64,000 nt of DNA from Massilia norwichensis (GTDB lineage Bacteria; Pseudomonadota; Gammaproteobacteria; Burkholderiales; Burkholderiaceae_D): assembly GCF_024753245.1 (NCBI RefSeq), contig NZ_JANUGX010000001.1, positions 310,001-374,000 on the forward strand. The letters are read 5' to 3'. The notes under the pieces are model-generated. The model was not told where the DNA came from. It did not search any database and saw only the letters and a program-made list of their open reading frames with translations. The position numbers were made by a program, and so were the translations under genes. Positions 49,666 through 57,814 of the stretch are shown here, one piece after another. The first letter of the stretch is position 1, and each line of letters opens with the position of its first letter.

Positions 49666-50661
49666 CTAGTCTCCTTTGGGCTTCACGATGCGGCTGCGCA
49701 GGATCCCGATGCCCTCGACCTCGAGTTCGATCAGGTCGCCCGGCTTCAGGTAGCGCAGCTGTTCGAGTCCGCAGCCGTTGCCCACCGTGCCGGATCCGAG
49801 CACCTCGCCCGGGTACAGCGTTTCGTCGCGCGAGATATGCTCGATCACGTCCTCGAAGCGCCAGCGCATGTCGCGCGTGCTGCCCCTGCCCCATTCCTCG
49901 CCGTTCACCCGGGCGATCATGGCCAGGTCGTAGGGATCGGGCAGCTCGTCGGCGGTGACCAGGCAGGGCCCCATCACGTTGCCGGTGTCAAAGTCCTTGC
50001 TCTTGGCCGGCCCCAGCATGCCGCCCATTTCCATGGCCTGCGCGTCGCGCGCACTCATGTCGTTGAAGATGGTATAGCCGACGATGTGATCGCGTGCCCG
50101 CTCGCGCGGGATGTTCTTGCCCTTGCGTCCGATATAGCAGGCGAATTCGAGTTCGAAATCCATCGCCTTGCTGTACGAAGGCCAGATGACATCCTCGTCC
50201 GGTCCGATCACGGCGAAGCGGTTGCACTTGTAATAGATCGGCTGGCGGTTGAAGGTGGCGATCACGCGCTCGTCGGCGCGGGTGTTCATCTGCGCCAACG
50301 CTTCCTCGGGATTGGGCAGGTGGGCCACGCGGGCGCGGCGCGCGGCCGCGAAGCTCTGCTTCAGGTGCAGCTCGAAGCAGGAGCAGTCGCGCATCTGCGG
50401 CGGCGGCTGTATCGGTGCGCACAGTTTCACGGCCGCGCGCTCGACGACCGTCCCCGCGGGCGCACGCGCGGCCAGGCGGCGCGCCTCTTGCATGGCTTCG
50501 TCGCCCGCCTCGACCAGCGCCAGGATACTGGCGAAGGCCGGCCACCCACCCAGGCCAGTAGCGCTGGCGGCCTTGCTCAGGTCGACGATCGCCGTGTCGG
50601 ATTCGATCAAGGCGCCGGGGCGCATGGTGCCGGACGCGTCGCGGTAAGTAACCAGTCTCAT
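49666..50661 (-). CDS. Fumarylacetoacetate hydrolase-family protein (2)
   Basis: A 331-residue FAH-fold enzyme, longer at the N-terminus than the copy at 42784. MDFELEFACYIGRKG near residue 172 and YTIFNDMSARDAQAMEM near residue 200 carry the metal ligands, with GSGTVGNGCGLEQ closing the site. FAH-type decarboxylase/isomerases act after extradiol cleavage; in the dit cluster such a gene is called ditH. GGAGACAGGA precedes the ATG. Confidence 0.85.
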   Translation of the reverse strand: MRLVTYRDASGTMRPGALIESDTAIVDLSKAASATGLGGWPAFASILALVEAGDEAMQEARRLAARAPAGTVVERAAVKLCAPIQPPPQMRDCSCFELHLKQSFAAARRARVAHLPNPEEALAQMNTRADERVIATFNRQPIYYKCNRFAVIGPDEDVIWPSYSKAMDFELEFACYIGRKGKNIPRERARDHIVGYTIFNDMSARDAQAMEMGGMLGPAKSKDFDTGNVMGPCLVTADELPDPYDLAMIARVNGEEWGRGSTRDMRWRFEDVIEHISRDETLYPGEVLGSGTVGNGCGLEQLRYLKPGDLIELEVEGIGILRSRIVKPKGD

Positions 50662-50710
50662 TCCTGTCTCCGTCCTTTGTTATATTTGTCCACGGGCGCG
50701 CCGCGGCTTG

Positions 50711-51418
50711 CTACACCCGGCCGTTGACCGGGATGCTGGCGCCGGTCAGCGCCGAAGCATCGTCCGACAGCAGGAAGGCGATCACCGCCGCCAGCTTGTC
50801 GGGCGCCACCCAGCGGCTGAAGTCGGCGTCCGGCATGTCGGCACGGTTGGCCGGCGTGTCGATAATGCTGGGCAGGACGGCGTTCACCGTGACCCTGCGG
50901 TCCTTCAGTTCTTCCGCCAGTGCTTCGGTCAGGCGCACCACGCCGGCCTTGGACGCGGCATACGCGCCCATGCCCATGCCGGCCTTCTGCGCCGCGGCCG
51001 CGCCTACGTTGACGATGCGTCCGCTCATCCGCTCGCTACGGCCCGCCAGCAGGTGCGGCAGCGCCGCCCGGCAACTGGCCACGGCGGTGCGCAGATTGGT
51101 CTCGTACATGCGATCCCAGGACGCCAGGGCGCCGCCCTCGACCGTCTCCCAGGTGAAGCCGCCGGCCACGTTGACGACGCCGTCCAGCGCGCCGAGGGCC
51201 TCGGCGACCTGCGCGTATGCCGCCTGGCAGGCGGCCTCCTGGCCCAGTTCCACGCCGCCGAATGCCAGCACGCCATCGGAAAGGCCGCCAGGTGCCGGGG
51301 CGCGGTCCAGCAGGGCGACGCGCGCGCCCTCGGCGACCAGCCGTGCGGCGACGGCACGGCCCAGCGCGCCGAAGCCGCCGGTTACTACGAAGGTACGGGA
51401 ATCGAGTCGCTGCGGCAT
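50711..51418 (-). CDS. Short-chain dehydrogenase/reductase
   Basis: A 235-residue compact SDR. TGGFGALGRAVA near residue 13, NVAGG near residue 83 and the catalytic YAASKAG near residue 150 are intact, with Ser replaced in VNVGAAAAQK (the usual Ser position is Ala or Gly), which is tolerated in some SDRs. It heads a leftward operon with FAH(2), the permease and the reductase. The spacer to the divergent DUF35 gene holds the shared motif. Confidence 0.8.
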   Translation of the reverse strand: MPQRLDSRTFVVTGGFGALGRAVAARLVAEGARVALLDRAPAPGGLSDGVLAFGGVELGQEAACQAAYAQVAEALGALDGVVNVAGGFTWETVEGGALASWDRMYETNLRTAVASCRAALPHLLAGRSERMSGRIVNVGAAAAQKAGMGMGAYAASKAGVVRLTEALAEELKDRRVTVNAVLPSIIDTPANRADMPDADFSRWVAPDKLAAVIAFLLSDDASALTGASIPVNGRV

Positions 51419-51470
51419 GGCGGAATCTTTCTTCTCTGCTAGGTTGGAGGGTGCGCCTTGCTGAAAACTT

Positions 51471-51495
51471 TAAACATATTTTCAATTTCTGTCTA
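51471..51495. promoter_or_regulatory. TRAACA-N13-TGTNYA motif between SDR operon and DUF35/thiolase operon
   Basis: TAAACA, 13 bases, TGTCTA, in the AT-rich spacer, 53 and 57 bases from the two divergent starts. Confidence 0.62.
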
Positions 51496-51551
51496 CATAG
51501 TTGTAGAATCTCCCTACCGATAGTCCGTAAGCACTCGCCGGAGGCCAAGGC

Positions 51552-51950
51552 ATGACGAGAAAACTCCCCGCACTCACTCCCGACAACCGGGCCTTCTGGC
51601 AAGGCGGCGCCGAGGGCCGGCTGCAGATGCACCATTGCAATGCCTGCGCACGCTTCTTCCATCCGCCGGCGCCGATCTGTCCGCGCTGCCTCAGCCTGGA
51701 AGTCGGGCCGCGCGCCGTCTCGGGACGCGGCAAGGTCCTCACTTATACGGTCAACCACCAGGCCTGGCGCGCGGACCTGCAGCTGCCCTATGTGGTCGCC
51801 ATCGTCGGGCTGGCCGACCAGGAGGGCCTGCGTTTCGTGAGCAACATCGTCGGCACCGAGCCGGACCAGGTCGCGATCGGCATGCCGGTCCAGGTCCGCT
51901 TCGAGCAGGTCGAGGACGTCTGGCTTCCACTGTTCGAAAGGGCTGCATGA
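51552..51950 (+). CDS. DUF35 zinc-ribbon/OB-fold protein
   Basis: A 132-residue partner protein of thiolase-like enzymes. The zinc ribbon is C-x2-C, 12 residues, C-x2-C in HHCNACARF...ICPRCLS (near residues 29-47), followed by an OB fold (GRGKVLTYTVNH onward). GGAGG precedes the ATG and the stop overlaps the next start as ATGA, so the two products are made together. Known parallels are ChsH2-DUF35/Ltp2 in steroid side-chain cleavage and BbsA/BbsB in toluene degradation. Confidence 0.85.
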   Translation: MTRKLPALTPDNRAFWQGGAEGRLQMHHCNACARFFHPPAPICPRCLSLEVGPRAVSGRGKVLTYTVNHQAWRADLQLPYVVAIVGLADQEGLRFVSNIVGTEPDQVAIGMPVQVRFEQVEDVWLPLFERAA

Positions 51951-53140
51951 TGTTCGACCGGATCTACGAAAAGGACGTGGCGATCACCGGCATCGGCCAG
52001 TCGGAAGTCGGCCGCCCGTCGGCGAAATCGGCGATGCGCCTGACGCTCGACGCCTGCCTGGAAGCGATTGCCGACGCCGGCCTGACGCGCGACGAGATCG
52101 ACGGCGTCGCCTGCTGGCCGGGCGACAACAACAACGGCGACGCGTTTTCGCCGGTCGGACCGAATGCGCTGATCGGCACGCTGGGCTTGAAGGTCAACTG
52201 GTTCGGCGGCGGCTATGAAGGACCGGGGCCGCTGGCCGGCATGATCAATGGCGCGATGGCGATCGCGGCCGGACTGTGCCGCCACGTGCTGGTATTTCGC
52301 ACCATTACCGAAGCGACCCGGCGCCAGACCGACAAGGGCGCCAGCGCGCTGACCAACAAGACCGTCGGGCGCGACAGCAGCTTTTTCTGGCAGTGGTACA
52401 CGCCGTTCAACGTGCTGTCCGGGATCAGCCTGATGGCGATGTACGCGCAGCGCCATTTTCACGAATACGGCACCACGCCCGAGCAGCTGGCGCAGATCGC
52501 CCTCACCTGCCGCGCCAACGCGGCGCTGAACCCGAAGGCGATCTACCGCACGCCGCTGAGCATGGACGACTACATGGCCTCGCGCATGATCTCGACGCCG
52601 CTGCGCATGCTCGACTGCGACGTCCATTGCGATGCCTCGACCGCCATCATCCTGTCGCGCGCCGACGCGGCCAGGGATCTTCCGAATCCGCCGGTGCGTA
52701 TCGAAGCGATCGGTTCCGCCCTGCGCCAGCCGTGGTCCTGGGACCAGATCGACCTGACCGCGATGGCCACCGTTGATGCCGCCGACATGATGTGGTCGCG
52801 TACCGACTTCAAGCCGGGCGATGTCGGCAATGCGCAGCTGTACGACGGCTTCTCGATCCTGACCATGATGTGGATGGAAGCGCTGCGCCTGTGCCCGCGC
52901 GGCGAAAGCGGCCGCTTCGTCGAAGGCGGACGCCGCATCGCCCTCGACGGCGCGCTGCCGGTGAATACGAATGGCGGGCAGCTGTCGGGCGGCCGCACCC
53001 ACGGCCTCGGCTATGTGCACGAAGCCTGTACCCAGCTATGGAATCGCGGCGGCGCGCGCCAGGTGAGGCCGCACCAGGTCTCGGTGGTCGCTTCGGGCGG
53101 TGGCCCGCTGGCCGGCAGCCTGCTGCTGGTGCGCGACTAG
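51947..53140 (+). CDS. Thiolase-fold protein without catalytic Cys (Ltp2/SCP2-like aldolase candidate)
   Basis: A 397-residue SCP2-type thiolase-fold protein. Opening DVAITGIGQSEVG and the closing VSVVASGGGPLAG are family marks, but at the acyl-Cys position the sequence reads NWFGGGYEGPGPLAGM, with no Cys, and the C-terminal Cys motif is absent; HGLGYVHEA stands in the His region. Such proteins with a DUF35 partner (Ltp2) cleave C-C bonds as retro-aldolases on CoA esters. In the dit cluster ditF is of this general type. Coupled by ATGA to the DUF35 gene. Confidence 0.8.
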   Translation: MMFDRIYEKDVAITGIGQSEVGRPSAKSAMRLTLDACLEAIADAGLTRDEIDGVACWPGDNNNGDAFSPVGPNALIGTLGLKVNWFGGGYEGPGPLAGMINGAMAIAAGLCRHVLVFRTITEATRRQTDKGASALTNKTVGRDSSFFWQWYTPFNVLSGISLMAMYAQRHFHEYGTTPEQLAQIALTCRANAALNPKAIYRTPLSMDDYMASRMISTPLRMLDCDVHCDASTAIILSRADAARDLPNPPVRIEAIGSALRQPWSWDQIDLTAMATVDAADMMWSRTDFKPGDVGNAQLYDGFSILTMMWMEALRLCPRGESGRFVEGGRRIALDGALPVNTNGGQLSGGRTHGLGYVHEACTQLWNRGGARQVRPHQVSVVASGGGPLAGSLLLVRD

Positions 53141-53178
53141 GGCCTTCTTGTTCGCTGCGGCGCGCTTGCTCCGGAACG

Positions 53179-53194
53179 ATTCTGATATTAGAAT
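53179..53194. promoter_or_regulatory. ATTCT-N6-AGAAT palindrome in the iclR promoter
   Basis: ATTCTGATATTAGAAT, palindromic in all but one base pair, 20 bases before the iclR ATG. Likely autoregulatory site. Confidence 0.6.
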
Positions 53195-53214
53195 TGCATT
53201 TTCTGGAGCATTCC

Positions 53215-54003
53215 ATGCCTAGCGCTACCAGCAACGACGAATTAACCGATTCCTCGACCGGCGTGACCGTCAAGCCGGTCGTGAATGCGGTCCGCATCCT
53301 GCGCTTCCTGACCGCCTCCGGTTCCCCGGAGCGTGCATCCGACATCGCGCGCGAATTGTCGATCAATCCCAGCACCTGCTTCAACACCTTGCGTACGCTG
53401 GTGGCCGAAGAGATGCTCGACTTCGACCCGCTGTCGAAAACCTATACCACGGGGCTGGGCCTGGCCAAGCTGGTCGAGCATCTGGTCACGCAGGGCCAGC
53501 GCCTGGACGTCGTGCGCCCGCTGATGCAGGAATTCGCCGCCGCGCACCACGTCACAGTCACCTTGTGGCGGCGGATGGGCAATGACCGGATCGTTCTGGT
53601 CAGCTCGGAAACCAGTCCTGGCGACTTGCGCATCGACATGGCGATCGGCCAGCGCCTGCCGGTACTGATGGGCGCCAGCGGACGCCTGTTCGCCGCCAGG
53701 CTCGGCCTCGACGAGGAACGCCTGCGCGCCGTGTTCGACAAGGTGCGCTGGGCGCGCCCGCTGAGCTTCGAGGACTACCAGCGCCAGGTGCTCGATGCCG
53801 CCGCCAAGGGCTGGGCGATCGACGACGGCTATTTTTCGACAGGTATCCTGGCGGTCGCGGCGCCCGTGGACGACCGCACCGGTGCGATTGCCTACGCGAT
53901 GTCGGCGGTGACCTTCCGCGGCCAGTACGCCGACGCCGAAGTCGAGAAGCTCGGCCAGTCACTGAGCAAGGCGGCGGCGAAGGTCGGCAACATCCTGTTC
54001 TGA
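53215..54003 (+). CDS. IclR-family transcriptional regulator
   Basis: A 262-residue regulator. The winged HTH is near residues 22-80 (VNAVRILRFLTASGSPERASDIA...NPSTCFNTLRTLVAEEM) and the IclR effector domain follows, with GDLRIDMAIGQRLPVLMGASGR near residue 140. CTGGAG precedes ATG 53215. IclR regulators often activate aromatic catabolic genes with an effector; ditR of the diterpenoid cluster is of this family. It stands between the DUF35/thiolase operon and the ferredoxin gene, all rightward. Confidence 0.88.
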   Translation: MPSATSNDELTDSSTGVTVKPVVNAVRILRFLTASGSPERASDIARELSINPSTCFNTLRTLVAEEMLDFDPLSKTYTTGLGLAKLVEHLVTQGQRLDVVRPLMQEFAAAHHVTVTLWRRMGNDRIVLVSSETSPGDLRIDMAIGQRLPVLMGASGRLFAARLGLDEERLRAVFDKVRWARPLSFEDYQRQVLDAAAKGWAIDDGYFSTGILAVAAPVDDRTGAIAYAMSAVTFRGQYADAEVEKLGQSLSKAAAKVGNILF

Positions 54004-54014
54004 TCGCACAAAAC

Positions 54015-54039
54015 GTGACAGTTTTTTGATTTGTGTGCA
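54015..54039. promoter_or_regulatory. Weak copy of the TRAACA-N13-TGTNYA motif before the ferredoxin gene
   Basis: GTGACA, 13 bases, TGTGCA. Right half and spacing fit; the left half keeps only ACA. It ends 49 bases before the ferredoxin ATG. Confidence 0.3.
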
Positions 54040-54088
54040 TAATCGTCTCACGGTCGACGCGGCCGGATAATTATTAAAGAGACGAATC

Positions 54089-54304
54089 ATGAGCGATCAA
54101 GTGCTTCACCGCGTAATCATCGAACGCAGCCGCTGCTGCGGTTACGGCCTCTGCGCCGCTATCTGCCCCGAGATCTACAAGCTCGATTCCGGCGGCATCG
54201 CCTACGTCGACAGCGATGTCGTCCCCGACGAACTGCTGGAGAGCGCGCGCGAAGGCGCGGCCGCCTGCCCGGCCGAAGCCATCGTCATCCAGGCGCCGGC
54301 CTGA
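54089..54304 (+). CDS. Ferredoxin, 3Fe-4S type
   Basis: A 71-residue soluble ferredoxin. Cysteines are C16-x5-C22-x3-C26-P and a distal CPAEAI; Tyr19 stands where a 4Fe-4S ferredoxin would have the second Cys, which indicates a 3Fe-4S cluster (C17 might still allow a fourth ligand). Such ferredoxins usually serve P450s, but DitA3 of the diterpenoid dioxygenase is of this class. It is followed nine bases later by an SDR gene. It probably links the FAD reductase at 47126 with the Rieske enzymes. Confidence 0.85.
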   Translation: MSDQVLHRVIIERSRCCGYGLCAAICPEIYKLDSGGIAYVDSDVVPDELLESAREGAAACPAEAIVIQAPA

Positions 54305-54312
54305 GCCTCGCC

Positions 54313-55071
54313 ATGAACCGATTAGCTGGAAAGGTCGCCCTGATCACGGGCACCGGCGGCGGCCAGGGCCGCGTGGCCGCCCTGTATTTTGCGCGCGAAG
54401 GCGCGACCGTGGTCGGCTGCGACGTCGACCGTGCCGGGCATGAGGAAACCGCGCGCCTGATGGCGGCCGAGGGCTACACATTGCACGGCAGCGCGCCGGT
54501 CGATCTCGGCGACCACGAGCAGGCCAGGCGCTGGGTCGAGGCCGCGGCCGAGGAATGCGGCCGCATCGACATCCTGTACAACAATGCCTCGGCGGCGAGG
54601 TTCGGGCCGGTCGGCGAGATGTCGGTGGAAGACTGGCACTACACCATCCGCAATGAGCTCGACCTCATCTTCTTTACCACCCGCATCGCGTGGAAACACC
54701 TGGCGGCGCAGGGGGGCGTGGTGATCAACATCGCCTCGACCGCGGCCTGGGGCGGCTCCCGCGCGGCCGGCATCAGCGCCCACAGCGCGGCCAAGGGCGC
54801 GGTCGTGTCCTTCACGCGGCAGCTGGCGGTGGAAGGCGCGCCGCTGGGCATCCGCGCCGTCAGCATCAGCCCGGGCTTCGTGCGCACGCCCGGCACCGCG
54901 GCCTTCGTCGACAACCCGGCCACGCGCCGCATCATCCTCGACGGCGTGCTGCAGGACCGCCCCGGCGAGCCGGAGGAAGTCGTCTCGCTCGCGCTCTACG
55001 TGGCATCGGACGAAGCGCGCTTCATGACCGGCTCCGACCTGGTCGTCGACGGCGGTCTGCTGGCCATCTAG
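54313..55071 (+). CDS. SDR, dihydrodiol-dehydrogenase candidate with His in place of catalytic Tyr
   Basis: A 252-residue [15 protein letters not shown] near residue 13 and NNAS near residue 90 are normal; IASTAAWGG holds the Ser. The catalytic motif reads H-S-A-A-K (GCC CAC AGC GCG GCC AAG, 54778-54795), so Tyr is replaced by His while Lys is kept. Activity may be altered or lost. Position between the ferredoxin and extradiol dioxygenase genes fits a dihydrodiol dehydrogenase such as DitB. Confidence 0.82.
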   Translation: MNRLAGKVALITGTGGGQGRVAALYFAREGATVVGCDVDRAGHEETARLMAAEGYTLHGSAPVDLGDHEQARRWVEAAAEECGRIDILYNNASAARFGPVGEMSVEDWHYTIRNELDLIFFTTRIAWKHLAAQGGVVINIASTAAWGGSRAAGISAHSAAKGAVVSFTRQLAVEGAPLGIRAVSISPGFVRTPGTAAFVDNPATRRIILDGVLQDRPGEPEEVVSLALYVASDEARFMTGSDLVVDGGLLAI

Positions 55072-55109
55072 CGCTCACGCACTGCACATAAAACCAAAGG
55101 AGGAGACAA

Positions 55110-56051
55110 GTGGACATCATCGGCATCGGCTACCTCGGCTTCGAGACTGCCAACCTGGACGCCTGGCGCGAATACGGCCCCCAGGTGATGGGTTTCCAGA
55201 CGGGCCCTGCCCCGGAAGGCGATCAGGACTCGCTGTACTTCAGGATGGACGACCGGCGCCACCGGATCGCCTTCCACCCAGGGAAGATCGATCGGCTGGC
55301 CTACATCGGCTGGGAAGCAAAAGGGAAACTCGAATTCCAGGCGGCGGTCGAACGCTTTCGCGAGCATGGGGTCGAGCTCATCGTCGCCGACGAAGCTCTG
55401 CGGGAGCGCCGCGGCGTCAAGGAGTTGGTGCGCTTCCGTGACCCCGTCGGCTACCAGCACGAGCTGTTCTATGCACAGAAATGGATGCCGCGTTCCTTCC
55501 AGCCGGGGCGCCCGCACGGCGGCTTCACCTGCGGCGAGCGCGGCGTCGGCCACGTGGTTTTGATCACCCCGGAGTTCGGACCCGAGCTCGAACACTTCCT
55601 GACCGTCGTCATGGGCATGCGCTACTACGGCGCCGGCGCCGGCAAGGGCAAGACGGGCTTCTTCCGCGCCAGCCTCAACAACCATACCAGCCACGACATC
55701 GCCTACGGCTTCGGCCCGGGCAAGGCCGGCGTGCAACATGTCGGCATCACCGTCAACTCGGTGCGCGACGTCGGCGAGACCTACGACCTGGTTCGCAAGA
55801 AGGGCTTGCAGATGATGATGACCCTGGGCCAGCATACCCAGGACCCACACATGTCCTTCTACCACTTCACGCCGTCCGGCTTCGCCATCGAGTGCATCGC
55901 CGAGCTCGAGCCGTGGCACGACGATGGTTTCGAACTCAATCCGGAGAAGCTGTCGACCTGGGGCCACGAACTGGTCGGCCCGATCTTGGGACCGAGCGTG
56001 CGCACGCCCCAGGAGGTGTTCGATCCGGAAGTGGTGGCGGAAAAATATTGA
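55110..56051 (+). CDS. Type I extradiol ring-cleavage dioxygenase
   Basis: A 313-residue two-domain VOC enzyme that would open a catechol next to its hydroxyls. The Fe(II) ligands lie in the C-terminal module: His in [10 protein letters not shown] near residue 149, His in [11 protein letters not shown] near residue 212, Glu in [10 protein letters not shown] near residue 263; the conserved His and Tyr are in [10 protein letters not shown]. Start is GTG with AAAGGAGGAG upstream. It resembles BphC/HsaC-type enzymes for bulky catechols and would match DitC. Confidence 0.9.
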   Translation: MDIIGIGYLGFETANLDAWREYGPQVMGFQTGPAPEGDQDSLYFRMDDRRHRIAFHPGKIDRLAYIGWEAKGKLEFQAAVERFREHGVELIVADEALRERRGVKELVRFRDPVGYQHELFYAQKWMPRSFQPGRPHGGFTCGERGVGHVVLITPEFGPELEHFLTVVMGMRYYGAGAGKGKTGFFRASLNNHTSHDIAYGFGPGKAGVQHVGITVNSVRDVGETYDLVRKKGLQMMMTLGQHTQDPHMSFYHFTPSGFAIECIAELEPWHDDGFELNPEKLSTWGHELVGPILGPSVRTPQEVFDPEVVAEKY

Positions 56052-56063
56052 GGTCGATATGAA

Positions 56064-56091
56064 CGCCGTTCCCGCCCCGGCGGGAACGGCG
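56064..56091. terminator. Hairpin between convergent extradiol dioxygenase and etfA genes
   Basis: Perfect arms CGCCGTTCCCGCC and GGCGGGAACGGCG around a two- to four-base loop. No T-run follows on either strand, so termination would be weak or factor-assisted. Confidence 0.5.
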
Positions 56092-56101
56092 GTGTCACTG
56101 C

Positions 56102-57034
<933 letters not shown>

Positions 57035-57053
57035 GATGTTCTCTTATCCTTGG

Positions 57054-57803
57054 TTAGATGACTTTGGCTTCGGTGCGCAGTTTCTGCACCAGGGTCGCCA
57101 CGTCCGGCACTTTGATGCCGGCCGAACGCTTGGCCGGCTCCGACACTTTCAGCGTCTTCAGGCGCGGGGTCACGTCGACGCCCAGGTCTTCCGGCTTGAT
57201 GGTCTCGAGCGGCTTCTTCTTGGCCTTCATGATGTTCGGCAGCGTCACGTAGCGCGGCTCGTTCAGGCGCAGGTCGGTGGTGACGATGGCCGGCAGGGTC
57301 AGGGCCACGGTTTCCAGGCCGCCGTCCACTTCGCGGGTCACGGTCACTTTACCGTCTTCCAGCACGACTTTCGAAGCGAAGGTCGCTTGGGGCCAGCCCA
57401 GCAGCGCCGCCAGCATCTGGCCGGTCTGGTTCGAATCGTCGTCGATCGCCTGCTTGCCCAGGATGATCAGCTGCGGCTGCTCCTTGTCGGCCAGGGCTTT
57501 GAGCACCTTGGCCACGCCCAGCGGCTCGATCTCGGCGCCGGTCTCGACCAGGATGCCGCGGTCGGCGCCGATGGCCATGCCGGTACGCAGGGTTTCCTGG
57601 GCCTGGGTCACGCCGCAGGTCACGGCCACGATCTCGGTGACCTTGCCGGCTTCCTTCAGGCGGGTCGCCTCTTCCAGCGCGATCTCGTCGAACGGGTTCA
57701 TCGACATTTTGACGTTGGCGACATCGACGCCGCTGCCGTCGGACTTGACGCGGACCTTGACGTTGTAGTCGACCACGCGTTTGACTGGTACCAGTATTTT
57801 CAT
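57054..57803 (-). CDS. etfB: Electron transfer flavoprotein, beta subunit
   Basis: A 249-residue ETF beta chain. [19 protein letters not shown] at the start, [16 protein letters not shown] near residue 37, and the recognition-loop stretch with [24 protein letters not shown] near residue 185 are classical. ATG 57803 with GGAGAT upstream is chosen over the longer frame to 57818. It is 11 bases after the large oxidoreductase gene, suggesting one transcript. Confidence 0.95.
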   Translation of the reverse strand: MKILVPVKRVVDYNVKVRVKSDGSGVDVANVKMSMNPFDEIALEEATRLKEAGKVTEIVAVTCGVTQAQETLRTGMAIGADRGILVETGAEIEPLGVAKVLKALADKEQPQLIILGKQAIDDDSNQTGQMLAALLGWPQATFASKVVLEDGKVTVTREVDGGLETVALTLPAIVTTDLRLNEPRYVTLPNIMKAKKKPLETIKPEDLGVDVTPRLKTLKVSEPAKRSAGIKVPDVATLVQKLRTEAKVI

Positions 57804-57814
57804 GCCTATCTCCT

